Source: Plazaster borealis
Taxonomy: Eukaryota > Echinodermata > Asteroidea > Forcipulatida > Labidiasteridae
Assembly (NCBI GenBank): GCA_021014325.1
Contig: CM037473.1
Location: 3,652,501 to 3,716,500 of the forward strand
Direction: 5' to 3'
DNA: 64,000 nt
Made by a program: the position numbers and the translations under genes
Shown here: one piece after another, positions 13,201-25,200 of the stretch
How positions within the stretch are numbered: position 1 is the stretch's first letter
Layout: every line of letters starts with the position of its first letter
Notes under the pieces: model-generated
What the model saw: the letters and a program-made list of their open reading frames with translations, nothing else
Told to the model about the DNA's origin: nothing
The model's database searches: none

Positions 13201-16200
13201 TTTACACACGGGTAAAGTGACCGAGAAAGAAAGAATCTTATTGTATTTGTTTATTGCCCTTTCCTTGCATTGCAAAGGTTGTGGGTTCGAATCCCACCCG
13301 CGTGATAAGCCTTTGGGTTTTTTCACAGGACACAGGAAAGTACCAAGTATACAGTGCTATTGCCTGAACACCTAAAAAAAAAACCAAAACAAACAAATAA
13401 AATCAATAGCTGTTTGGGCTCTCAACCCAACACCTCAAAAAAGTGCCACAATTGTAATCAAATTAAAGTAACCTTTGTCGACAAAAAAGAGTAAACTTGT
13501 TCATTCCAGATCATTTTCTGGCAGGCAAGATACTACACTGGTCATCAGGGAATTTCTTATTTGTTGGTCATAATTTTCACATAAATTCAAGAGATGTAAA
13601 AGTTCACAGCTGAACAAGTTTTGAGATGTGCCCCCTTTCGTCATATCAAAAGTTAAAAAAAATCAAACAAAATGTAATATTTTAAGTGTTTTGTTTTCAG
13701 CTGGGCTGTGTACAAGTTGTGCCTGCAGCAAGTCCAGGCTCTATGGCTCTTCAGTAAACATTGTGATGTCAACGGTTACGTGGTCTATATATATAACTTT
13801 ACTTCAACGACGTATTAATACAAAATTCCCCTGACCAAATTTCTCCACTTAAAATCAATAGTTATCAAATTAAGGTTGTCACACCAAAAGCTATTGCTCT
13901 AGTTTCAGAACAAAAGACTGTTGCTATGGTTTCAGATTCAATTATAGCGTTCAAGCAGTAATACTGAACAAGTTTGGTGTTTATTCTTACTACGCAAGCC
14001 CTACTTATCAGTTCTAGCCTCAACATTCATGATTCGTGGATGCGATAAAGGTTCTTCTGCGATATCTGAAGTTACTTACAATACAAACTAAACTAAATTA
14101 AAATCTTGTATTGAACTCAAGAGATTCCTTGATCTACCCACTGGAACATCTACTGGATGTTCAGCAAGGTAAGACGTGCCACCATTCACTTTTCTAACCA
14201 CTTTTCTTCTTACCACATAAAGGCAAAGTATACCTTTGATTTTTTTTGAACCGTTCGATTGTTTTAATCTTATATAGGCCTAAATGTAGATAGAAACAAT
14301 AAAACTAACCTGTGAAAATTTCATTTCAAAAGGTGGTAGCTTTTTTGAGATATCGTAACAAAATCTGGAACGGTTATGTCATAGCAGTTAATAATCCGTA
14401 ATTGGAATACACAATCTGAGAAATGTTTCATGCATGAAATGTTTCTCAGATTGAAACTTTGTTGAATCGCTTTCTCTAAAACCACAATTCTTAGATGGGA
14501 ATCATGTCTCAAAATGTTAAACATTGTCAAAAGCTGTAGCGCTTCTTACCAAGTAAGTTTTTAAGGTAATTCATTTTTGGAGTAACCAAAGGTATAACCT
14601 CCCTTAAAACAAATTCCTTGACCAGGAAAAACAAATTTTGCAGCTGAGAAAACAATCACTGTAAATCCTCATTTTCAAACACAGATACCATAACTCTTTA
14701 ACACATGCCAAGCAACTGTTCTTTACAAAGTGTTTCATGTTCTTGTCAGTCAATACCTTGTAATTTTTTTCATTAATCCTCTCAGGTCGCAAACACTGTG
14801 AAAGAAAAGTTTCATCTGATATTTCATAAAGGATGGCTGGCTCAATGGCATTTTTCACTGCATGGGCGACAGTCATTGTGACAACTACTACGTTTTATTA
14901 TACAAGTACCACGTGCCCACCAATATCTCGTGGGTACCTCCTACGTTTGGGAGTCGCTCATCAATTTTACCCTGGCCCAATGCGAGATCATGTGCTTAAA
15001 GGAGCAACCTTTCACAACATTTCCTGTCGTACATATGTAATATGTGCCACATACTGTCTGCTCGATGACGCATGCAAGTCCTTTAACTTTTGCATGGACG
15101 ACGAGATCTGTCAGCTCAACTCAGCAGTGTATTCTGAAAACAAGACCGCACTGCAGAAATCTAGTGGCTGCCTCTACTTTGACGAATCGTTTCATGAACA
15201 ACATAACGACGGTAAGAGTTCATTTTAACCAAATTAAATTACTGTGATCTGTGTAAATATTTTTACAAAAAATAAATGATTAGGTCTGGTTGAGTTTATA
15301 TCAGTTACCATTGTAAGTACGACACAAAGAAGCATTCAGATGGGAAATGTGTGTTTTAAGAAAAATAGGCTACAAATCGTTTCAACATGGGATCTGAATT
15401 CTTTATAAAAAAATGAAAATATTTCTTGTTTGTCGGCATTTTTTGGCATTAGTGATGAAGGGAAGTGTCTTTTTGGGGGGGCAATGAAAAATTTTTACTT
15501 TATGGTTTTTTAGGTGTTCGTGCAATACAAGCACAAACACCTCCTTGATTTGTTCTGTTTAGGTGTTCGTGCAATACAAGCACGAACACCTCTTTTTTTT
15601 AGGTGTTCGGCTCATTGGCCGAAAACCTATTGTAATCGTAAAGGTGTTTTTTTTCCCCACTTCTTCTTCTTCCTTCTGAACCTTCTCTCGCAGATTTCGC
15701 AAAAAGTTTAAGTTGTACAAACTTGAAACTTGGCGTGTACTTGAACCTTAGCATGAAGACGGCACACGAACAATGACGTCATGATGACGTCATCAGGTGT
15801 TGAATTACAAGGTTTTTAGACATTTTTTTTTAATCTTTGAAATTCTGTAACAAATTACACTTAAGAGGCCGGCAGTTACTTTATGCGGGATCATACTAAG
15901 GTCATATAGGTCTTTAGTTTTTGTCGTGTACGTGACCTTACATGACCTCTCCTTCCGATCGAAACCGGAAATGCCTAGTGAATTGAAAGTAGCAGAAAGT
16001 GACAATGTTATTTTAGTTGTTTTTAACGATGTTGTAATCCGTTGAGTGTCTGGTTTAAAAAAAATTGGACCGGTGACGTCACACAATTTAAAAGCGCCCT
16101 CGAGCGGCAGGTTGAAAAAAGTTCAAAGCACACTTTTACTAGATGTCTGTGGCAAAGTTTATGAGAATCTCTTCAAAACTAGTAAATATTATGATCTTTA

Positions 16201-19200
16201 TGCAGACAACATATTTGTATAGTCGTAGTATGATGACGTCATCGTGTGTCACGTGGTAAGGCCTTAAAGGTGCACATTTTGAAGCCGTGTATCTACTAAA
16301 TAAAACAGCTGATTGAATTGAAACTTGGTGTACTGTAAGACAACGACCATGGCTTGTGAAATGTGAAGTGACGTCATGATGACGTCATCACGTTATTTTT
16401 TACCTTTTGTTTATAAAATCAAAGCTTAAGATTTGAAAAAATCATTACTCCGAAACCAGACATTGGATTTTTAGGTGTTCGGGCATACAGCCCAGAACAC
16501 CTCTTGTTTTTGTTCGTTTTTTTCTTACTTATTATAGTGTACAAGCGGTGCAGCATCCCTAGAGCGCGCTGTGTAGCTTCGTGTATAGTCTGTGTTCAAG
16601 GCGTTTTCAACATACATTTCCTTTTCGGTTAGTTAGTCTTTTCTAAAGTCGTCAATATATCATAAGTTCATATTTCCTCAACCACATAAGCTATTTTGAC
16701 AATCTATACATCATATGAAAGGGCTTTACGTACTTCACAAAAATGGATATGTTGGTGACCTTTTCTTTACCTTTTGACCTGTCTAAACCGGAAGTGCCTG
16801 TACAATGCTTTGAAAAGGTGTTATTTAATGGCTTTTAGGTTGAAATGTACACCTTTGCCTTTTGATGCTTTACCATATTACACATCAAGAATACACCTTA
16901 AATGGATTTTAATGTGTTGATATTTTAAATCTTCGAAAATCTGTATCAAATCACAATAACATTACCTATATGGAAAAGTAGTCTCTTTTGCGCTCGATAA
17001 TTAAACACGCACTCAAAGTACAGGCTGAAAATCAGTATCTCGATGCAAAATGCTTTGCCAAGAAAAATGAAAAGGATGTACAAGAACGGGGTGCTCGGCA
17101 TTCTAATTTATATTAATGTCTTTAAAATCATATTGATTTTAAACAAAAACATTCATTAAACTTGCCAAACTCGCCTTCTGGTTCAAACTTCAATTTCAAC
17201 TCATAAAAACTATTCACAAACCCAAGTTTGCACAACCTTCCTCCGCCATCCTTTTTATTATCGAAATGGGAATAAAAAAAAATGTCTTTGAGACATCATC
17301 ACGGTCATAAGCCTATACTACTAACTTTCATATAACTTTCATCAAAAACCCGAACACCTACTGTTTGTAATTTTACAAACACTACATTTCTAGTTGTTAT
17401 TAAAACGTAATGGATGATACACAGAGTGTAACCTCGTTTGACCTTGTCTTCCGGTTAAAACCGGAAGTTGAAATTTAGTAACAGAAAAAATAATAACTCA
17501 TGAACCACATGTTCGTTTTTTACAATCTACACATCATCGAACAGGTCGTGAAAAGTTCAACAAAAGTTACTCAGAACCTGACCCCATTTGACCTTGACTT
17601 CCTGTTCAATCCGGAAGTTGAAGTTTAATCATTGAAAAATCATAACTCTTGATCCACCGATAAGATCTACACAAAAAAGAAAAGACATAATAATTTCGAC
17701 AGCGCCCTCTCGTGACAAGTTTTTAAAAAGAATCTATTAATTGCTGAAAACCTGTTGCTTAAATCCAAAAGATTCAAACATAATGACCCGGCAACAAATA
17801 GGCTCATTTGGATTCATCATAAAAGCGTCATCAGCAAAACCATGTTCTCACATTTTCAACTCCTTCTTACATTACTCCACCACAACCAGAGTAATATCAA
17901 AACTTAAACGAATGACTTATTGACCAAATGCCGAACACCCTGTTTTTCTTCTAAAACAAAAACTTAAATCTAGTTGTTCTGTTTTTTTTTTTTGGTGTTC
18001 GGCTAACAGCGGAAAACCTATTGTTATTGTACTGGTTGTTTTTTTCCGTGTCTTCTTCTTCCCACCGTACTTTCTCGGCAGGATTTGGGAAAAAGTATAA
18101 CTCGTAGAGACTTGAAACTTGTCATGTACTTAGACCTTAGGCGAAACAGGAACATTTTCGGGATGATGACGTCATAAAAAATAACAAGAAATATTGTAAA
18201 TCGCCATATCTAAAGAACCATAAATGAAAAATACAAGATCTTTGCTTCATATGAAAGTTCAACATTCCTTTTACGACTCTTACACAGAATGTGACCCCAT
18301 TGATCTTTACTACTTCCGGTGGAAACCGGACGTTGAACGTTTTTTTGGGGGAAACGTTATATCTTATAAACAAAAGATGCTACACCTTAAATCATTATAT
18401 CATCTGAAGGCCCTTGAACAGTTCTAAAAATCTTTCATTAGGTGTGACCCCATATGACCTTTACTTTCGGTCAAAACCGGAAGTTGAATTTTCTTACATA
18501 TAGAAAACTCATCATATCTCATGAACTATAAATGTTTGAAACTTAAAACTTACTAAGTATTTAGATCTTTGTGTTTAAATATAAATGTGTGAATTTCGGT
18601 TTGATGATGTCATCGATGACGTCATAACAATAAATCAACGTTAAATATTTGAAAAAAATATATTTAAAGAACCATAATTGCTTCATGTAAGATATTTGCA
18701 CCATATAAAAGCTCTTGCCGTCCTCTACAATTCACATAAAAAGTGTGACCCTATATGACCATTACTTCCGGTCTAAAACGGAACTTCAAATTTCATAATT
18801 CAAAAGTTAATCTCATTAACTAAGAAGGTTGCAGTCTTGAAATTTACCATGAACTTAGATCTTAGTGTGTAGATGACACCCACATTTTTTCGAGATGATA
18901 TCGCCATCGATGACGTCACAACATTTATTCAACGTTTTATATTTTAAAAAATCCATATCTGGAGAATTATTATTGCTACATACTTTCCACCAGCTATGAT
19001 AATTTTGACATGTCTACCGAACACCCTGTTTTTGTGATGTCACAAAAACTGAATCTCTAGTTATATTTGAGGCTCTCAGCCTGTGCTGGATACACGGTTA
19101 ACCAACCGTTTATCCCGTTACACTTTTACATTTTTTTTGTTCACAGTTCATAGTAAAATAAAGTCAATCAGAAGGTTCTGCAGTTGAAGCTATTTTCCTG

Positions 19201-22200
19201 TAGATATTTAAGACTGGAAATTGCGATCTCGCTGTCGCTGATAAGACTCGTTGACAACATTGTCTAATATTGGCTGAGGCTGTCTCATGAAAGCAGCATT
19301 AAAATCTGTTCAAAAAATGATTTCTTACAATTATAGATAAGATCTTCATGCCATCGACATCATCTACTGCAAAACCGCTCTGCCAGACCAACTTTACAAC
19401 AGAGGGCAGTGGCTTTGATGTTCTGCGAGGTGCAAGCGAGCCACTGCGCCTAGAGTTCACAGCAGTTTCACACATTGCTCTCGATATTTACATGTTTTTT
19501 AGTTCAAATGGTGCATATGTATATCTCATGATTTGTAAGTTCTTCACTCTTCTTGATTTTTCTTTCTAATTTTAGAATTATTTTAAGGACAGATGGCCCG
19601 ATTATTCGATAGATCGATGGTAAAAAATTGTATCTTTATAAGATTGTTATTATCCTTTAGTCAAGGAAGTTATAGAGTATACTTTTACTTATAGAGAATT
19701 ATTTTAAAGACAGATGGCCCGATTATTCATTAGATTGATCATAAAAAAAGTATATCTTTATAAGATTGTTATTATTCTTTAGTCAAGGAAGTTATAGAGT
19801 ATACTTTTAACACTGCACTGGCCGACTCCCTCACCCCCTCACCCCCCAAAACCCCAAAACAAAACAAAACCCCAAAGCCCCCCTCCCCACCAAAACGTCA
19901 ATGATTAGTTGCCAGACCAACTTTACAACAGAGAACAATGAGGACATTATGTTCTGCGAGATGCAAGCGAGCCACTGCGCCTAGAGTTCACAGTAGATTC
20001 ATACAGTGTTATTTACATGGATTTTGCAAGTTAAGATGGTCTACATAAATATAACATATATTGTAAGTTCTTCACTCTTCTTTCTAATTTTAGAATTGTT
20101 TTAAACAAAAGATGGCACGATTATTCGTTAGATCAATGGTAAAAAAGTAAATCTTTATTAGATTGTTATTTTCCTTTAGTCAAGGAAGTTATTATAAAGT
20201 ATATCTTCATTTGTCACACTGCACTGGCCAACCCCCCCCCCCCCAAACCCCAAACAAACAAACAACCCCAAAACAAAAACAGGACCAATACTTCATCACA
20301 CCATCAGCCATATGTACAAACAATCTGCATGTTACAAGGGTCAGTATTTCATGCAATGTGAATGGGAAAACGCAAAGGTATAGTTCGTGTTTTTGTCTTC
20401 CGGCAAATACTAGGGCAGTGCAGCTGTAATGGTCAGAAATTGTTTGCCTCTTACCCAGATCCTGTTTTTGTTTGTTTAGAAAACAATGCTTTCTCTACAC
20501 AGTCCACTTTTTCAGCACCAATTTGTACTTTTTCCTACAAATGTGGCAGACTATTCTATAAACAAAAATAAGGCTAGGGGGTGGGTACTGGAGTGTCACT
20601 TAATTTAGAATTCAACATTAGTTTTTGGAAGATTGAAGTTCGCTCCCATCATCAAGTTATCAATAAACAGAGAATAGTCCTACAGCAAACCTTGGTGGTA
20701 CGTTTTGTGAGAACAACTTGAAAATATAACTTTATGTTATTATGACATGGGTTGAGAACATTCATGTCTGATTATTTTGATTGCTGCGATCCAAATACAC
20801 AACCTCTTTCACCATGGGCGTATGGGGACTCTTCGGTTAAAGGGGGCAGAGGAGTTGATTTGCCTGAAATTTTACACAGATAAAAGCATAAGTACCAAAT
20901 TTTAATACTGGGTTTTTTAAAAGTCTGTGTTGCTTTCTCCGTCCAGTTTTTTCTTCTTCTCACTATACCTGAAATTCCTCCACTATTTTGCCCAAATTTG
21001 GGAGGGCAGTCCCTCCCCCCCCCCCCGGGTCATGCTCCTATGTCTTTGTTTCATGTAGAATTGATTTATCTTTTTTTATTATTGACAATCAAATTAAATG
21101 TGCTTTTCTCGTTGCAGTCCACCCAACAATGAAACTCTCGATACACAACACTGCAACTCAGTCCGTTTCCGAACCCAGTCCACAGAGGAAAGACTTTGAC
21201 GTCATCGCGGGCAAACCTGTTGTCGTAACAATTGATGCTGGGCAATTTTCCCTTACATCAGACGATGGTTTTTTTAGGGTCCCCGTACCAATCACTAACA
21301 GCATTTGGAATGTCAATTTTGGAAGCTTTGGTAATAAAATCGATTGGTTTGTTAACTGCACACTGTCTACAACTAAGCGTTGATGGAGATAGAACAATAA
21401 CAAGTTATCGGATTATGACCCTTGGAGGTCTAATTACCTACAAGAAAGCAAACTGTACTTTTTAATTATCAATCTTTTTGATGTGCTTCACTTTTCCTCT
21501 TGATTCTAGAATATCCCATTAGTAATTGTATTGTGGTAGCTAGCTTATTGACAAAAAACTAAATAACACCAGAAATTTAGAGTTTGTTATATGTGTTAGT
21601 AATGGATTGAATAGAGACTGTGGCTTTTTCTCACACTACAGCACTGACCCATTATCCTTTGTTTAGACTGTGCTAGATTGTATATACACCTTGGTTGAAA
21701 TTGTTTTTCTTAATTTTGTTGTTGTAACTATTTAAACAACTTTTAAAACCGGGCGCTGTTAAATTTTATATCTTCATTTTTTTTTAAGAGGTCCATAAGT
21801 TCATAAAATATTTCTAACACTGGAACCATATCTGAATTCCGTTTCATTTTGAAAACAGAGCCAAAAAATAACAGCATTTGATTTTTGTTTGTAACTTCCA
21901 GTTCAAGCAGGAAGTCAAGGTCAAATTGGGGTCACATTTGTGTAACGCTGGCTCACCTATCCAAGTTTTTTCCGAAGATGTAAAGATAGTAAAAATCCAT
22001 TGTGTGGTTCAGGGTTTATGATTTTTTCTAAATACTAAACTGTGATTTATTGCTATTCAACACTTGATGACGTCATCATTAGGTCACACTGGAATACGCA
22101 AAAAAAAAAATTAAAAAATTAAAACAACACACCCCCCAAAAAAATGAAAATAAATAAAATAAAATAAAAACCCAATAGCTGTTCGGCTGACACCCAATCA

Positions 22201-25200
22201 CCTAAAAATAAATGCAACTATTTTCAATTGACTTATTACAATACTATTATTATTATAATTATACTTATTTCATTGTTGTCCTTTCAAATGCATTAGTTTA
22301 ACATAACATGCAGCTGCATGTGACATAGTCAAGTAGGCTAATAAAATGCATAAGCAATTTCAATAATTAATTAAGAATAATTATACAATATGTGATAAGC
22401 AGTAGGACAACAATTAGGTTAAGGTGAAAACGAGGCTTTCGTTCATTAACCTATTGACAGTCCAAAAAAAACCCAACTAATTAAGACAAATACTAGTAGA
22501 GAGGAAAGACTTGATAAACAAACACGACAACAAAGGCTAATGTAAGGTGTGTTGACAAGAAGACAATAAAAGCTGGATAATGTAGAAACAGTCCAAATCT
22601 ATGAATATGCATCAAGTACTTGCTTTTTCAATTTTCTTGTAAAGATAGGTAGTATTGAAATGTAAATTGAGTTACTCAGACCATTCCAAAACCTAACACC
22701 ACGTTTATCTAGACTATTCTGGTATATTGATGTTCTTTGGCGGTAAACAAACAGATTTGTCTTTGCAGTACTTTGAGTATTGTATGAATGAACGTTTCAG
22801 GTTGAAGTGAAAAATTAACTAAAGCAGCTGAGAAATGCAAATTCAAATCTGGATTTCCAATTGGACTGATTTGATAAAATACTTTATTCCAATTGAGAAT
22901 TCAGTACTCACGTCAACTCAATACCAACTCAATCTAACTGATTTCCAATTGGACTGATTTGGTAAAAACAAATTATTCCAATTGGGAATTCAGTATATAC
23001 TCATCTAACTAAATACCAACTCAATCCTATTTATTCCAACTGGATTTCCAATTGGACTGAGTTGATAATTTCAGTAAGGGAGCTGAGTTGATAATTTCAG
23101 TAAGGGAGAAGATTAGCAAAATGGACCGAAGACACGCTTTTACACCGGTTAATATGAGCGAGACAGAAGGAACAACCACGTATCTTATATTATTTGGTTT
23201 TGCCCTTTTTTTTTCTTGCATAGCAAGGTTGTGGGTTCAAATCCCACCCATGTGATAAGCCTATGAAAAGAAAGGTATACAGTGCTTGATACACATCAGT
23301 GTAAGGGCAAAAAACAAATAAAAATTGTTATTGCCGTTGCAAAATTAACATCTATTAAATCTTTGCGGTACCCGCTTCTAAAATATAGGCTTCAAACTGC
23401 CCCTTGCCACCAGGCTAGCTCGATGGTCTACTGGTAAGACATCTGCTCTAGCATTGCGAAGGTCCTGGGTTCAAGTTCCATCCAAGTGATATATGCCTCT
23501 GGTTTTTTTCACAGGACTCGAGAAAGCAATGGTATACAGTGCCAATACACATTGGTGTAAGGGTAAAAACCAAATAATAATCTTTATCCCCGACGCAAAA
23601 TTAACTATCTATTAAAAGGTATCTTATAATTCATTAAGAGCTAGACATACCTTAAGGTAGATGTCTTGTTTTTTCCTGGCAGCATCCACCATGTGAGAGA
23701 TGAAAGTAGCTTTGTCTGACTGGAAGTCTGTCTCGCTCATGAAACGACCAAACTCGTTGAAGTACACCCCAAGTACGACGTACACATTCTGGGCTGGGAT
23801 GCTTGCAATGTAATCATAGACTGTGAAAAAATTCAAAATACAATTTACCCATCAGTCAATTTTGAGAACGATTAGAAATAAATTTGGAATCTGGAACTTT
23901 CCAGAAAGCATGCACACATGCACAATATATTCAAGAGCAATGGCATTGGGCCATTGACATGATAACATGCCCGGAATGTTCTGCGTGTTATGAGTTTAAC
24001 AGCGGTAGACGTTGAGACCCACTTGGAAAGCTCACAGTGTAAGGTGCACCATGCATGCACTCACAGTGTCAAGCTTCATTGGTCCGGTGCAGCCAGAGAC
24101 AAAAAGCGCTGGAAACAATGGTCAAAATTACTCTTTACTGGGGAACAGAGTGTAATCCCCAATTCCAGGGCAAATTATGAGAATGTTTGATGTCTTCACT
24201 TTGTTTCTAGTCAGGGTTTCATTTTGACAAGGATATTACCCCCAAAGAGAAAAACATTTTGGGTTTGGGTGTCCCGGAAATGAATACCATGGGTGGTACA
24301 AAAAAAAAATTGGGGGGTGAAAACCCAAACCAAAGTTGTTTAGTCTACAGTCATGGTTAAACAAAAAACATATTTTTGGTCCGGATGTTCTGAAAATGAA
24401 TACCGTGGGTGGGTGCAAGAAAAATTTTGGAAAACCCAAACCAAAGTTATTTAGTCTTTTTGGATATAGATTATTTGGACACAAAGGGGGTGACTGGCTC
24501 CTTACCCAATTTAGCAAAGAGTTGAATGGCTTCGGCATCGGCTCCTATGGTGCCCCTGATGTAATAATGCTCATATAGATGCAGTGTGTTGAGATAGGGT
24601 ACCAGACGGCCATACAATGCGCAGTTCTGCCCAAGGGCCTGACTTACAGAAACCTGAACAAAGATTGAAAGAAAACACTCCACTTGACATTGAGTAATTA
24701 CAACAATCGCACACAAAAAGGGGTGGGGGGAAAGAAAGAAAAAAGATCAATTTGAAGTTTTTCTCAATAAAATATTTGCATCAAGAATAATGTACAAATA
24801 TTGGATGCGAATGCGGAACGCAATATATAGCTATTAGTACCCGCGCGTAATATTTTTGTATACGCGCGTACACACAACCCAGCGCGCACAAAACAGAATT
24901 TTACAAAGGTTTTTGAAAATGTACAAACTTCAAAAATTTGCTAAACAAACAGATTATCACAGATTGTCCTACTTGTTTTGTCCTAGTTTATTTTCGCTTT
25001 TTAACAAAAGGGCATTTATGAATGGGAATAAAAGAGTAGGGACTCGTTCTTGCACCCACCCAGAATCGCCTTTATGGCACAATGCACTTATGGGACGGCC
25101 ACGACCCTGCCGGTTTTAAACGGCCGTTTAAGAACTCCTAGCCACTCTTTTATTCCCTTATTAATATTCTTTTGATTACCTGGAATTGCCCCTTTCTTGC

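Larger units (their letters stand above)
4560..13355. repeat. Tandem segmental duplication, unit A
   Basis: Unit A runs from the short AAACAACTATTG-type repeats near 4560 through the gene at 6624-8830 to the SINE ending near 13355. Its matches in unit B include 4860-4960 with 13450-13550, 5690-6400 with 13855-14607, the whole gene, 9000-10030 with 21530-22500, and 13000-13355 with 22850-23290. The part 10030-12950 has no clear counterpart in B. Boundaries are by eye. Confidence 0.75.
15510..19062 (+). mobile_element. Nested cluster of non-autonomous Helitron2/Helentron-like elements
   Basis: This 3.6-kb block interrupts intron 1 of copy 2 and is absent from copy 1. It contains repeated starts of the form TTTTAGGTGTTCGG with an adjacent stem-loop (15511, 15562, 15599, 16470, 17993), and three ends with subterminal GAACACC, a hairpin and a terminal CTAG followed by T. 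The CTAGs are at 17390-17393, 17970-17973 and 19057-19060. The GGTGTTC/GAACACC pair acts as an offset terminal inverted repeat, as in Helitron2/Helentron. Inside are repeated GACCCCATTTGACCTT, CCGGAAGTTGAA and GATGACGTCAT modules and no long reading frame, so the elements are non-autonomous. Confidence 0.6.
13355..23360. repeat. Tandem segmental duplication, unit B
   Basis: Unit B starts directly after unit A: at 13355 the SINE end (GTATACAGTGC) passes into TATTGCCTGAACACCTAAA, the sequence that opens unit A. It carries the gene at 14833-21383 and ends in the same array of CCAATTGGACTGATTTG repeats plus SINE that ends unit A. It is longer than A because of the Helitron-like cluster at 15510-19060 and the local duplication at 19574-20210. 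Confidence 0.75.
4216..23650. other. Giant intron of the large gene holding two nested genes
   Basis: A 19.4-kb intron (acceptor TTTGCAG beside 4215, donor GTATGT beside 23651 on the minus strand). The flanking exons join in phase 0. It holds, on the other strand, the tandem pair of PAN/FAMeT-like genes and most of their mobile-element load. Other introns of this gene are mostly 0.1-2 kb, so this one has grown by the segmental duplication and insertions described separately. Confidence 0.8.
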
